This document shows, one piece after another, positions 7,542 to 15,987 of a stretch of 64,000 nt of DNA. The notes under the pieces are model-generated. The model saw only the letters and a program-made list of their open reading frames with translations, made no database searches and was not told the DNA's origin. The DNA comes from F1-120-MAGs118 sp013360535 (GTDB taxonomy: Bacteria > Planctomycetota > UBA1135 > GCA-002686595): contig JAPKHC010000001.1 in assembly GCA_026647215.1 (NCBI GenBank), positions 248,001 to 312,000 of the forward strand, read 5' to 3'. The first letter of the stretch is position 1. Each line of letters starts with the position of its first letter. The position numbers and the translations under genes are program-made.

Positions 7542-9032
7542 TCAGTAGCCGAGCAGGCGCAGCAGGCGCGCCGCTTCCGGGTCGTCGCTCTCCAGGCCCT
7601 GGCGATGGGCTTCGAGCAACCGGCCGAGCTCGGGCAGCGAGCGGTCGTCCGCCGCGTAGGCCGCCAGACGCCGCCGCAACTCCGAGATCGGAGCTCCCGC
7701 GGGCGGGCTCTGGCTCAGGTCCCAGTCCTCGCCGAACTGCGGATCGCCGAGGTCGAAGAGCTCCTCTCGCACGATCCCGAAGTGGCGCTTGCCTGCGGCG
7801 TCCGTGAGCGTCGCGTAGCTCTGCACGAGCTTCCAACGCCCCAGCCGCACCGCCTTCTGCTGCACGGCACCGACGAGGTCGGCCCGCTCGACCTTCTCGA
7901 GGTAGAGCGCGCGCGGCTGGGGCGCGGGGCCGTCGAGCGCCGCCGCGAGCGACTGGCCGCGCCAGGGAGCGTCGGAGGCCGGCGTCAGCGGTGGCAGGCC
8001 GAGCCGCTCGACGAGCGTGGGGGCGACGTCGGCGAGGCTCGCGGGCCACGAACGAGCGCCGGGAGCGACGCCGGGAGCGCGGATCGCGAGCGGGATGTGC
8101 GCGGTGCTCTCGAGGCAGTGCGTGCCGTGCTCGAAGAAGTCCTGCTGCTCGCCGAGGCTCTCGCCGTGGTCGGAAGTGAACACGATCCACGTGCCGTCGA
8201 GCTTGCCCGCGGCTCGCAGGAGCTCGAGCAGGCGCCCGATCTCGTGGTCCACGTACGCGACTTCGCCGTCGTACTTCGCGCGCACCTGGGCCGCGTCGAA
8301 CGTGATGCCATCGACCCACGCCTCCGGCGGGACGTTGTAGCGCGCCACACGCTGGCGCGAGCCCGGCTGCGGATCGAGTTCGACCCGCTCCGGCGCGGGA
8401 ACGGTGAGGCGGAAGCGCTCGGGCGGCTGGTAGGCGCCGTGCGGGTCCATGTAGTGCAGCCACAGGAACCACGGACGATCGGCGCTCGCGAAGGCCCGCT
8501 GCGGCTCGAACCCGTCCGATTCCGGCGGCGCGAGGCCGAGCGCGACGAGCGCGGCGTCGGTCAGCGACGCCGCGCGCCGCTCGGGCACGTCGTCGGGCGG
8601 CACGCCGCCGCGGTCGGGGAACTGCTCGCACCACAGGTCGAATCCGCGCGCGAGGCCCGCGCGCTCGCGCCCGAGCACCCAGTTGCCGACGATCGCGCCC
8701 GTGGCGTAACCGGCCTCACGCAGGCGCTCCTGCAGGAGCGGCACCGTCGCATCGAGCGGCTTCGCGAGGTCGCGCACGCCATGTTCATGCGGCGCGAGGC
8801 CCGTCAGCATCGACGCCAGCGCGGGAGTGGTCTTCGCGCGCGGCGTCGCGGCCGTCGTGAAGTGCGCGCTCTCCGCGAGGAGCTTCGCGAGCTCGGGCGC
8901 GACCGCGTGCGGGCCCACGACCCGGTCGGCGCGCAGCGTGTCGACCGTGATCAGCAGCACGTTCGGCCGCGCGGGCGGTGCCTCGCCGCCGCAGGAGGCG
9001 AGCGCGAGCAACAGGAACAGGCCTCGACGCAT
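7542..9032 (-). CDS. Sulfatase-fold lipoprotein lacking the Cys/Ser nucleophile
   Basis: The 496-residue product belongs to the alkaline phosphatase/sulfatase superfamily. The lipobox LALASC (Cys14) predicts a lipoprotein. VLLITVDTLRADRV supplies the first metal-binding aspartates, and FTSDHGESLGEQQDFFEHG is the usual C-terminal metal site. At the nucleophile position, where sulfatases have C-x-P-x-R with a formylglycine-forming Cys or Ser, this protein reads T-T-P-A-L (68-72). The nucleophile would therefore be Thr and the stabilising Arg is Leu. A Thr nucleophile is known in phosphoethanolamine transferases and phosphodiesterases of the superfamily, so a phospho-ester substrate is possible; the substrate cannot be told. 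TTG and GTG codons lie just upstream in frame, but the ATG at 9032 is the natural start. It follows the lipoyl transferase gene by 36 bases on the same strand. Confidence 0.85.
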   Translation of the reverse strand: MRRGLFLLLALASCGGEAPPARPNVLLITVDTLRADRVVGPHAVAPELAKLLAESAHFTTAATPRAKTTPALASMLTGLAPHEHGVRDLAKPLDATVPLLQERLREAGYATGAIVGNWVLGRERAGLARGFDLWCEQFPDRGGVPPDDVPERRAASLTDAALVALGLAPPESDGFEPQRAFASADRPWFLWLHYMDPHGAYQPPERFRLTVPAPERVELDPQPGSRQRVARYNVPPEAWVDGITFDAAQVRAKYDGEVAYVDHEIGRLLELLRAAGKLDGTWIVFTSDHGESLGEQQDFFEHGTHCLESTAHIPLAIRAPGVAPGARSWPASLADVAPTLVERLGLPPLTPASDAPWRGQSLAAALDGPAPQPRALYLEKVERADLVGAVQQKAVRLGRWKLVQSYATLTDAAGKRHFGIVREELFDLGDPQFGEDWDLSQSPPAGAPISELRRRLAAYAADDRSLPELGRLLEAHRQGLESDDPEAARLLRLLGY

Positions 9033-9068
9033 CACCAAGAGCCTACCCGCGCGGGCCCGCGGTTCTCG

Positions 9069-9797
9069 CTAGCGCCGACGCACGAACGCCGGATCCAGGA
9101 AACGGGGCGCGAGCTCCTTGGCGCGGCCACGCTCGAGCGCGTCGGGCACGCCGGCCTCGAGCCTGACGCCGAACTCCGCCTCGAACGCGGCCCGCAGCGC
9201 CGGCGCAAAGGCTTCCGGCGTGAGGCGCGGCGCGACGCGCTCTGCCGTCGCGATGTCGCCTTCGAGCGGCGTCGTTCCGAGCTTGATCGAGCCGTGGTGC
9301 AGCACACGCTCGCGCGTGCGGCGCTGCGCCGAGCCGACGCCCTTGCGCTCGTCCCACACGAGGTCGAGCGGCGAGGACTTGTGGAAGCACATGCCCGTTC
9401 CCTCGCGTTCGCTCGCGAGCGTGCTCTCGCCGCGCAGCCTCGCCTCGATGCCGAGCGTGAGCAGCGCGCGCGCGACGCCGGCGTGCACCCGCGCGTACGA
9501 ATCGGGCAGCGACACTCGATAGAGCGGATGGTCGAGCGGCGCCGCGATCGAGAACGTCAGCTCGCGGTCGTGGTGGATCGCGCCGCCGCCGGTGAAGCGG
9601 CGCACGACGGCGCGGGCATCCTGGGCGGCCGGAACCTCGGCGAACTTCTGGAAGTACCCGAGCGACAGCGCCGCCGGCTTCCACGAGTAGAAGCGCACCG
9701 TGACCGGGGCGTCGACCGACTCCAGCAGCGCCTCGTCGAGGGCGAGGTTGAAGCTGGGCTGCGCGCCCCAGGTCGTGATCAGGCGCCAGGTCTCCAT
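9069..9797 (-). CDS. Lipoate/octanoate transferase of the LplA-LipM family
   Basis: The 242-residue protein has the BPL/LPL catalytic-domain signature RRFTGGGAIHHD (66-77), the lipoyl-pocket loop of LplA, LipM and LipL. Its centre reads CFHKSSPLDLV ... GVGSAQRR ... LHHGSIKLG. In Bacillus LipM the equivalent stretch carries the acyl-accepting Cys of the octanoyltransferase, and Cys137 here sits at that place. LplA ligases have no Cys there. I therefore favour an octanoyl or lipoyl transferase over an ATP-dependent ligase, without certainty. The gene lies 33 bases after gcvH on the same strand, so its protein substrate is very likely the lipoyl domain of GcvH. No lipA or lipB is in the window. 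Confidence 0.88.
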   Translation of the reverse strand: METWRLITTWGAQPSFNLALDEALLESVDAPVTVRFYSWKPAALSLGYFQKFAEVPAAQDARAVVRRFTGGGAIHHDRELTFSIAAPLDHPLYRVSLPDSYARVHAGVARALLTLGIEARLRGESTLASEREGTGMCFHKSSPLDLVWDERKGVGSAQRRTRERVLHHGSIKLGTTPLEGDIATAERVAPRLTPEAFAPALRAAFEAEFGVRLEAGVPDALERGRAKELAPRFLDPAFVRRR

Positions 9798-9830
9798 CGC
9801 GCGGAAGCCCGGCGCCGGGAGAGCGGAAGC

Positions 9831-10229
9831 CTAGTGGGCGAGCGTCGCGAGGTACTTCTCGTACTCCGCGGCGTCCATCAGGCCGTCGAGGCTCTTGCGC
9901 TCGGGCTTGAGGCGCAGGATCCAGCCCTGACCCCAAGGATCGCGCGAGACGATCTCGAGGTGGTCCTCGATCGCCGAGTTGATCTCGAGCACCTCGCCGG
10001 CGATCGGCGCGTACAGGTCGCTGACGGCCTTGACCGACTCGATCTCGCCGAAGGACTCGCCCGACGCGAGCACGCGGCCCGCTTCCGGCAGGTCGCAGTG
10101 CACGAGGTCGGACTCGTTGCCGTTGGAGAGGGCCTGCACGGCGAAGTCGGTGATGCCGACGAGCGCGGTCTCGCCGTCGAGCTTGACCCATTCGTGCGAC
10201 TTGGAGTACTTGCGATCGGTGGGGCGCAT
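9831..10229 (-). CDS. gcvH: Glycine cleavage system H protein
   Basis: GcvH is the small lipoyl carrier of the glycine cleavage system, shuttling the aminomethyl group from P to T protein and reducing equivalents to L protein. At 132 residues it is the normal length. The lipoyl-lysine motif is FGEIESVKAVSDLYAP with Lys67 as the attachment site. The N-terminal YSKSHEWVKLDG and the downstream GEVLEINSAIEDHLEIV are typical. It follows gcvT by 68 bases and precedes the lipoyl transferase, giving a T-H-transferase unit. No gcvP is present in the window. Confidence 0.97.
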   Translation of the reverse strand: MRPTDRKYSKSHEWVKLDGETALVGITDFAVQALSNGNESDLVHCDLPEAGRVLASGESFGEIESVKAVSDLYAPIAGEVLEINSAIEDHLEIVSRDPWGQGWILRLKPERKSLDGLMDAAEYEKYLATLAH

Positions 10230-10297
10230 GGGGCGGTGGTGTGGGGTGGGACGGTTGGAAATTCGCTGGAATTGGGCTCGAAAGCTCGCGCGCGCGC

Positions 10298-11395
10298 CTA
10301 CTTGCGCGTGCGCGAGAAGAACGGGAGCTCACGCACGGTGGCGGGCTGGCGCTTGCCGCGGAAGTCGACGTCGATCGACGTGCCGGGGGCGGCGAGCTCG
10401 AGCGGCACGTAGGCGCTGGCGATGTTGGTCGAGAGCGTCGGCGAGGGCGCGCCCGAGCAGACGTAGCCGATGTCGCGCTCGCCCTTGAAGAGCCGCGCGC
10501 CCTGGCGCGGGATGCGCGGGCCGTCGCTCGTGATGCCGACGAGCTTCTTGGTCGGGCTCGCCTTGACGCGCGCGAGCGCGGCGCGGCCGATCCAGTCGCC
10601 CTTCTCGTCCTTGAACGAGACGCCGAAGTCGAGGCCGGCCTCGATCGGGTTGTGCGTCGCGTCGATCTCGTGGCCGTAGAGCGGCATGCCGGCCTCCAGG
10701 CGCAGCACGTCGCGCGCGCCGAGGCCGATCGGCTTCACGCCCGCGCCCGCACCGGCCTCGAGGATCGCGTTCCACACGCGCTCGGTCTCCGAGTTCGGCA
10801 AGTACAGCTCGTACCCGAGCTCGCCGGTGTAGCCCGTGCGGCTGATGCGCGTGTTCGCGATCCCGCACACTGTGCCGAAGCCGAACTTGTAGTAGCCGAT
10901 GCTCGCCAGATCGCAGTCGGTGACGAGCTTCTGCAGCACCTCGGTCGAGCTCTGCCCCTGCAGGGCGAGCATGCCGGTGCGGTCGGTCTCGTCGTCGATC
11001 TCCACCGCGAAGCCCTTGGCGTGCTCGCGAATCCAGTCGAGGTCGACGCTCGTGTTCGAGGCGTTGACGACGAGGTAGACGTTCTCCGGCTCGCGGTAGA
11101 CGAGCAGGTCGTCGATCGGGTTGCCGTCCGCGCGGCAGAAGAGCGAGTAGCGGATCGCGCCGACGGGGATCTTGGCGACCCAGTTCGTGCAGATCGTGTC
11201 GAGGAAGCGCACGGCGTCCTTGCCGCGCACGTGCACGCGCCCCATGTGGCCGAGGTCGAAGAGACCGGCGGTCGTGCGCACGCAGCGCACCTCGTCGAGG
11301 ATCGGCCCGTACTGCACCGGCATGTGCCAGCCGCCGAACTCGATCAGCTTGCCGCCGAGGCGGGCGTGGACGGCGTTCAGGGCGGTCTGCTTCAT
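10298..11395 (-). CDS. gcvT: Glycine cleavage system T protein (aminomethyltransferase)
   Basis: GcvT takes the aminomethyl group from lipoylated GcvH, passes the methylene to tetrahydrofolate and releases ammonia. The 365-residue product begins MKQTALNAVHARLGGKLIEF with GGWHMPVQYG, the usual T-protein opening. It continues with VRTTAGLFDLGHMGRVHVRG, RISRTGYTGELGYELYLP, LGARDVLRLEAGMPLYGHE and the C-terminal barrel (IPRQGARLFKGERDIGYV). It is the first gene of the minus-strand gcvT-gcvH-transferase group. I looked upstream for a glycine riboswitch and did not find a convincing one. It is divergent from the gene at 11614. Confidence 0.97.
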   Translation of the reverse strand: MKQTALNAVHARLGGKLIEFGGWHMPVQYGPILDEVRCVRTTAGLFDLGHMGRVHVRGKDAVRFLDTICTNWVAKIPVGAIRYSLFCRADGNPIDDLLVYREPENVYLVVNASNTSVDLDWIREHAKGFAVEIDDETDRTGMLALQGQSSTEVLQKLVTDCDLASIGYYKFGFGTVCGIANTRISRTGYTGELGYELYLPNSETERVWNAILEAGAGAGVKPIGLGARDVLRLEAGMPLYGHEIDATHNPIEAGLDFGVSFKDEKGDWIGRAALARVKASPTKKLVGITSDGPRIPRQGARLFKGERDIGYVCSGAPSPTLSTNIASAYVPLELAAPGTSIDVDFRGKRQPATVRELPFFSRTRK

Positions 11396-11613
11396 CGCGG
11401 GGGGCGCCCGGTGGGGCGCGGGGCCGGGGTACGGGAGAGGAGCGGGGCCGTGGCGCGCAGCGCTCCGGAAGGACTTTCCCGGGCGCTCCGGCTGGCTTGG
11501 GGGCCAAGACTCTAATGATTGGCCGCCGGGCTTCCAAGGGCGCCGCCCGCGGAGCGCGCCTCGCGAGCGTGGGGTAGGGTTCGACGGACCGCACCGCCGG
11601 CGGCCCGCACCCG

Positions 11614-13173
11614 ATGCCCCGCCGCCTCGCCTTGCTCGCGCTCGTCGCCTTCCCGGCTCTCGCGAGCGCGCAGACCGATCCGTTCGTGCCGCACCAGCGC
11701 TGGCGCACGGTCGCGACGGCGCAGGTCGCGTGGCTGCCGAGTGCGGTCGAGTTCGCGTGCGGCGGCGAGCTCGCGTGGTTCGGCGCCTCGGGGGCGGCCG
11801 CGCGCGGAGAGCTGCTCTCGACCGCGCCGCTGCTGGGGGCCGCGGCGCCGGCGGCCGTGCTCACGCTCTCGCGCGCGGGCTCGAGCGGTGGCGTGCCGGT
11901 GGCGGCGGGGGACGACGAGCGTGAGCTCTTCCTCGCGACGCAGTGGCCGGGTTCGAGCGCGAGCCGGCGGCGCACGCGGGTCGAGCGCGTCGACGCGCGC
12001 GCGGGCGGCGTCCTGTGGTCGCGCGAGCTGGCCCTGGAGACCGACGGCGCCGCGCGGCTCTTCAGCGCACGCGACGGGGCGCGCGCGCTCGCGCTCGCCC
12101 ACGACACGCAGTCGTCGCAGCTCGGACTCGAGTGGTTCGACGGTGCGAACGGGGCGTCGCTCGCGACGCTGGCGCTGGTGTCGCCGGTGCTGCGCGCCGC
12201 GAGCGCGTCCGCGGACGTGGCGCGGGTCGCCGTCGTCGTCGGCAACGAGCTGCGCGTGTACGACTCCGCTGGACAGCTCGAACTGCTCGAACCGCTGGGC
12301 ACCTCGACCACGGCGCTCGCGCTCTCCGGCGACGGGACGTTCCTCGCGTGCGGGGCGGGAACGCGCGTGCGCACGTTCGAGCGCGTCGGCGCGAGCTGGG
12401 TCCCGGGGGTGGAGCTGACGGCGGGCGCGAGCCTCGTCGCGGTGCGTGCGGCGCTCTCTGACGACGGCGCGACGCTGGCGCTCGGCTGGTGGAACCTCGG
12501 CACGACACGCGACGTGCGTGTGGAGGCTTGGGACCTGTCGGCGGGCGCGCTGCGCTACTCGCGCAGCCTCGGCAGTGCCGCACCAGCGCCGCAGAACTAT
12601 GTCGAAAGCGTGGGCGTGAGCCGCGACGGACGTCGCGTGGCGTTCGGCTGCTGGGGCAACGCGGACGCGGGTCCGGAGGTGCTGTGGATCGACGTCGCGA
12701 GCGGGGTGGAACTCGCCGCGATCGATCTGCCGGGCAGCGTGCGCACGCTCGCGCTCGACGCGACCGGCACGCGGCTCGCGGTCGGTTCGAAGCTCGGCCA
12801 CGCGAGCACGTTCGCGACGCAAGGCGAGCTGCGACTGGTGGACTCCGGCGAGCGCGGCCTGCAGGTCCTGAGCGATCCCCGCGCCGGCGCGCCGCTCTCG
12901 CTCGCCTGCCGCGCTCCGCAGGCCTCGCGCGTGCTGTTCCTCGTCGGTCCGCGACTGGCGCAGCCGGTGCCGTTCGCCTCGGGCTCGCTGTGGGTCGACC
13001 GCAAGCTCGCCCAGCGCGCGCTCGCGCCGGTGGGCAGCGGAGGCTCCGCCGTGGCGACGGTGAACCTCCCGGCGGCCTTCGCCGGAGTCGAGCTCGCGCT
13101 GCAGGCGCTCGAGCGGCGCCCGGGTGCGGGGGCGGTCGTGCGCGACGAGCTGCTCGCGCCGGTCGTGTTCTGA
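11614..13173 (+). CDS. Secreted beta-propeller-like protein
   Basis: Function is not recognised. The 519-residue product has a clear signal peptide (MPRRLALLALVAFPALASAQ, likely cut after ASA). The body consists of repeated 40-60-residue units of the WD40/YncE type, with phrases such as ALALSGDGTFLACG, VGVSRDGRRVAFGCWGN and LALDATGTRLAVGS, each followed by a strand naming a new quantity. The pattern predicts a seven- or eight-bladed propeller acting in the periplasm or outside the cell, probably for binding. No catalytic motif is seen. A TCTAAT hexamer at about 11511 could be a -10 box, but I see no matching -35. The gene is followed by a 156-base gap before the TPR/Roadblock cluster. Confidence 0.65.
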   Translation: MPRRLALLALVAFPALASAQTDPFVPHQRWRTVATAQVAWLPSAVEFACGGELAWFGASGAAARGELLSTAPLLGAAAPAAVLTLSRAGSSGGVPVAAGDDERELFLATQWPGSSASRRRTRVERVDARAGGVLWSRELALETDGAARLFSARDGARALALAHDTQSSQLGLEWFDGANGASLATLALVSPVLRAASASADVARVAVVVGNELRVYDSAGQLELLEPLGTSTTALALSGDGTFLACGAGTRVRTFERVGASWVPGVELTAGASLVAVRAALSDDGATLALGWWNLGTTRDVRVEAWDLSAGALRYSRSLGSAAPAPQNYVESVGVSRDGRRVAFGCWGNADAGPEVLWIDVASGVELAAIDLPGSVRTLALDATGTRLAVGSKLGHASTFATQGELRLVDSGERGLQVLSDPRAGAPLSLACRAPQASRVLFLVGPRLAQPVPFASGSLWVDRKLAQRALAPVGSGGSAVATVNLPAAFAGVELALQALERRPGAGAVVRDELLAPVVF

Positions 13174-13329
13174 GCGCCTGCGGGCACGTCCACCCGGAAA
13201 GAACTTCGTGCTCCCGTCCGCGGCGGGAGGTCCGCTCCAGACGCGCACCACGCTCGCTCGAAAAGCCGCGGGTGCACGAAGGGGCGGGGAGTCCCCTCGC
13301 CCGTGCGCGACCCAAAGGGAGAACGCCGC

Positions 13330-14424
13330 GTGGCTGAACTCGCCGAACCCGCAAAAGAGAGCAACGAGAGCCTGGTTTCGCGCCTGTGCGCGACGCACCT
13401 TCTGCCCAGGCCCGAGATCGCGCGCTTGATCGAGCGCGCGCGCGAGGATCTGGACGCCGACACGGCGCAGACTTGGGCGCTCGGAGTGCTCGAGGTGCTG
13501 TCCGCGAATTCCGAGGACGCGCTGGCGCTCGAGGCGCTGCTCGTGCTCGGACTGGCGCATCCGCAGGTGCACCAGCGCCATCGCATTGGCATGCCGCAGG
13601 AGGGCCGGCGGCTCGCGATCCTGCTCGAACGCTCGGGCGACGCCGTGCGTGCGGAGCACCTGCTCGAGGTGTTGATCGACCAGAATCGAGGCGACACGGC
13701 GCTGCAGACCGAGCTCTCCGCGCTCGTCCGGCGCAGTGGCACGCTCGGCCGCAAGGTCGAGCGGCACTTGCGCGCGGCCGAAGAAGCCGTGCAGCAGGGC
13801 AACCGCGCCGAGGCCGTGCGCTGGCTGCGCGAGGTGCTCGCGCTCGACCCGCGACGCCGCGACGTGGCGCGCATGATCCGCGACCTGCGCTTCGAGGAAA
13901 CGCAAGTGCGCGCGGGCTGGGTGCAGCGCTCGCGCGTCGCGCTCGTCGCCTGCCTGGCCGTGGCGGTGGTCGCCGTGCTGATCGGGCGCGAGCGCCGGAT
14001 CTCCGAGGAAATCGCGGCCCTTCCGGCGGCGAAGCCCGGTGACCTGCTCTCGACGCAAGAGCGCCTCGCGGCGCTGCAGGAAGTGTTCGACGCCAACCTG
14101 GCGTGGGTCACGATGTGGTCCGCGGGTCAGGAACGCGCGGCGCTCAAGACCGAGGCCGAGCGGCTCTCGGCGGCCGAAGCCGATGCCAAGGCGCGGCTCG
14201 CCGAGGCGCGGGCGCGCGCCCGAATTCTCGCGGATGCCGAGCTCGCGCAGGCGCGGGTCGCGGCCGACCGCTTCGAGTTCGACTCGGCGCAGGCGCACTT
14301 CGAGCAGGCGCTGCGCCTCGCTCCGCAAGGTTGGGAATCCCGCGGGCAGGTCGAGCGCGAGATCGCGCTGCTCGTCGAGTGGAAACGCGACGGCAAGACC
14401 GTCTCCAAGGAAGGTGTGCGTTGA
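13330..14424 (+). CDS. TPR-like protein with one central membrane helix, first gene of the MglA/Roadblock cluster
   Basis: The 364-residue product begins at GTG 13330, with GGGAGAA 6 bases upstream; a GTG at 13303 would add nine residues. Residues 1-190 are helical and TPR-like, with AERAEHLLEVLI-type and EAVRWLREVLALDPRRRD repeats. One transmembrane helix lies at about 201-219 (RVALVACLAVAVVAVLIG). After it come a helical, possibly coiled-coil stretch rich in A, E and R (AEADAKARLAEARARARILA) and a final TPR-like unit (SAQAHFEQALRLAPQGWESR). The N-terminal TPR part is probably cytoplasmic. Its stop overlaps the next start (TTGA), so the two are translationally coupled. It may scaffold the downstream GTPase and Roadblock proteins at the membrane; that is inference from position. 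Confidence 0.7.
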   Translation: MAELAEPAKESNESLVSRLCATHLLPRPEIARLIERAREDLDADTAQTWALGVLEVLSANSEDALALEALLVLGLAHPQVHQRHRIGMPQEGRRLAILLERSGDAVRAEHLLEVLIDQNRGDTALQTELSALVRRSGTLGRKVERHLRAAEEAVQQGNRAEAVRWLREVLALDPRRRDVARMIRDLRFEETQVRAGWVQRSRVALVACLAVAVVAVLIGRERRISEEIAALPAAKPGDLLSTQERLAALQEVFDANLAWVTMWSAGQERAALKTEAERLSAAEADAKARLAEARARARILADAELAQARVAADRFEFDSAQAHFEQALRLAPQGWESRGQVEREIALLVEWKRDGKTVSKEGVR

Positions 14425-15515
14425 ACTGGATCGATCGCTGGTCGGCCCGAGGCCGCATCAAGGACGCGCGTCGCAAGGTCGCGAACGAGCCGTCGGTGGC
14501 GCACTACCTCGCGCTCGCCGGCGAGCACGCGCGTGTCGGCGACCTGGCCGAGGCGGAGCGTGTGTGCGGCGAAGGGCTCGAGGTGTTCGGGGGCAACGCG
14601 GAACTCGCGCGGCTTGCCGAGCGTTGCCGCACGCTGCAGGACGAGGAGCGCACGCGCGAGCTGACGCGCCAGCTGCGCGAGGCTCCACGCGCGAGCCTGT
14701 ACCGCGAGCTCGCCGAGCTCCACCTGCGCGCCGGCCGCAGCCAACGCGCCGAGGACGTCGCTTCCGAATGGCTCGAGAACGGTGGCGAAGGCGCCGCGCA
14801 GCTCGTGCGCGCCCAGGCCCGCATCGCGCGCTTCCTCGCCGATCGCCGCCGCGAGGACGGGCGGCTCGCGTTCGAGTTCCTCGACGCCGTCGAGGCCTCG
14901 CTGCCGCGCGACGAGCGGCCGCTGCGCATGCGGCTCGAACTGCTGTGTTCGATCGGCGCGTGGCGCGATGCACGGCGCGCGGTCGGGCAGCTCCTCGAGC
15001 TGACGCCGGGCGATCCCGCGCTCGAGGCGCGCTTCCGCATGTACAACTCGCTGGTCGAGAAGGCGCCCACGCTCGACGCGGCCCTGCGTGAGGTCGAGCG
15101 CTCGGGACGGCTCTCGGCCGAACGCGCCCCGACCCACGCGGCTCCGGCGGCTCCGACCTCAGGCTCGATCCGGCCGATGCTGCAGGAGCTCGCTTCGCAG
15201 CCCGCCGTGCTCGCGGCGGTCTACGAACGCGGCGCGACGGCGCTGGTGCAGGGTCCGACGGGCGCGACCGCGGAACGCACCGCACGCGCCGTGCGCGAGG
15301 TCGTGCAGCGCAGTCGCTCGGCCGGTCGCCGGCTCGGGCTCGGGGCGCTGCTCGAGGTCGAGATCGAGGGCTCCTTCGGCAGCGTGCTGATCGTGCCGGG
15401 CGAGAGTGGTGCCGCCGCCGTCTGCACGTCCCTGCCGACGATTCCCGAAGAGCTGCGCTCGCGCGTCCGTTCCCTGCAGGGCGCGGGCGGGCCGGAGCGC
15501 GAGGAGCAAGCATGA
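14421..15515 (+). CDS. TPR protein with C-terminal Roadblock/LC7-like domain
   Basis: I place the start at TTG 14421, which overlaps the preceding TGA and has AAGGAAGG about 7 bases upstream. The product has 364 residues. Residues 1-215 are TPR-like repeats (NEPSVAHYLALAGEHARVGD, YRELAELHLRAGRSQRAEDV, CSIGAWRDARRAVGQLLE). After a Pro/Ala linker, residues about 245-355 form an alpha/beta domain with the Roadblock/longin pattern: MLQELASQPAVLAAVYERG, a GPTG turn, a helix, then RLGLGALLEVEIEGSFGSVLIVP and AAAVCTSL. Roadblock proteins dimerise and bind small Ras-like GTPases, as MglB does MglA. The stop overlaps the next ATG (ATGA). A TPR-Roadblock fusion beside a free Roadblock and an MglA-like GTPase suggests it is a bound regulator. 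The TTG start is the least certain point. Confidence 0.68.
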   Translation: MNWIDRWSARGRIKDARRKVANEPSVAHYLALAGEHARVGDLAEAERVCGEGLEVFGGNAELARLAERCRTLQDEERTRELTRQLREAPRASLYRELAELHLRAGRSQRAEDVASEWLENGGEGAAQLVRAQARIARFLADRRREDGRLAFEFLDAVEASLPRDERPLRMRLELLCSIGAWRDARRAVGQLLELTPGDPALEARFRMYNSLVEKAPTLDAALREVERSGRLSAERAPTHAAPAAPTSGSIRPMLQELASQPAVLAAVYERGATALVQGPTGATAERTARAVREVVQRSRSAGRRLGLGALLEVEIEGSFGSVLIVPGESGAAAVCTSLPTIPEELRSRVRSLQGAGGPEREEQA

Positions 15516-15982
15516 ACGAAGTCCTCGAACCGCTGTTGCGCATCCCCGGCGTGCGCGTGGCTGCGCTCTCGACTCCCGACGGAGTGCCGATCGCCTGGAA
15601 GGGCGAACTGGAGAATGCCGAGCAATCGGGCAGCGACGCGCTGGCCGGGCTCGTCACGGGCTGGGTGCAGGCGCTCGCGCCCTCGCTCGGGCTCGTCTCC
15701 TGGGACCTTCCGCGGCGGCTCGTGCTGCGCAGCTCGCGCGGCACGCTGGTCGTCGAGCGCACCGCCAGCGCGGTGCTGTTCGTGGTCGTCGAGCCCGGCA
15801 CGGCGGTCGGCGACCTGCGCCTGCCGCTCGAGGCCGCGCTCTCGCGCCTGCAGCGCGTGTCCCGCGCGCCCCGTGCGTTGCTCTCCACTCCCGCCGCGCT
15901 TCCTCAGCGGAATCCCAAAGGTCTGAGCGTCTCGCTCTCCGATAACGGCTCGGATTCGAGCCCCGGCTCCCTCCCTGCCTAA
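15512..15982 (+). CDS. Roadblock/LC7-family protein
   Basis: The 156-residue product overlaps the previous gene by 4 bases and precedes the MglA-like gene by only 5. It has the Roadblock pattern: a helix MNEVLEPLLRIPGVRVAALS, a strand-turn TPDGVPIAWKG, a long helix (LAGLVTGWVQALAPSLGL), then strands RRLVLRSSRGTLVVERT and AVLFVVVEPGTAVGD, and a closing helix LPLEAALSRLQR. The C-terminal 35 residues are Ser/Pro/Asn-rich and probably disordered. By family it is expected to be a GTPase-activating or partner subunit of the downstream MglA-type GTPase, in the cytoplasm. Confidence 0.78.
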   Translation: MNEVLEPLLRIPGVRVAALSTPDGVPIAWKGELENAEQSGSDALAGLVTGWVQALAPSLGLVSWDLPRRLVLRSSRGTLVVERTASAVLFVVVEPGTAVGDLRLPLEAALSRLQRVSRAPRALLSTPAALPQRNPKGLSVSLSDNGSDSSPGSLPA

Positions 15983-15987
15983 CACCC

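Noticed and set aside
11396..11613. Glycine riboswitch upstream of gcvT.
   Set aside because: I looked for the paired glycine aptamer cores on the minus strand and saw only GC-rich sequence without the conserved elements.
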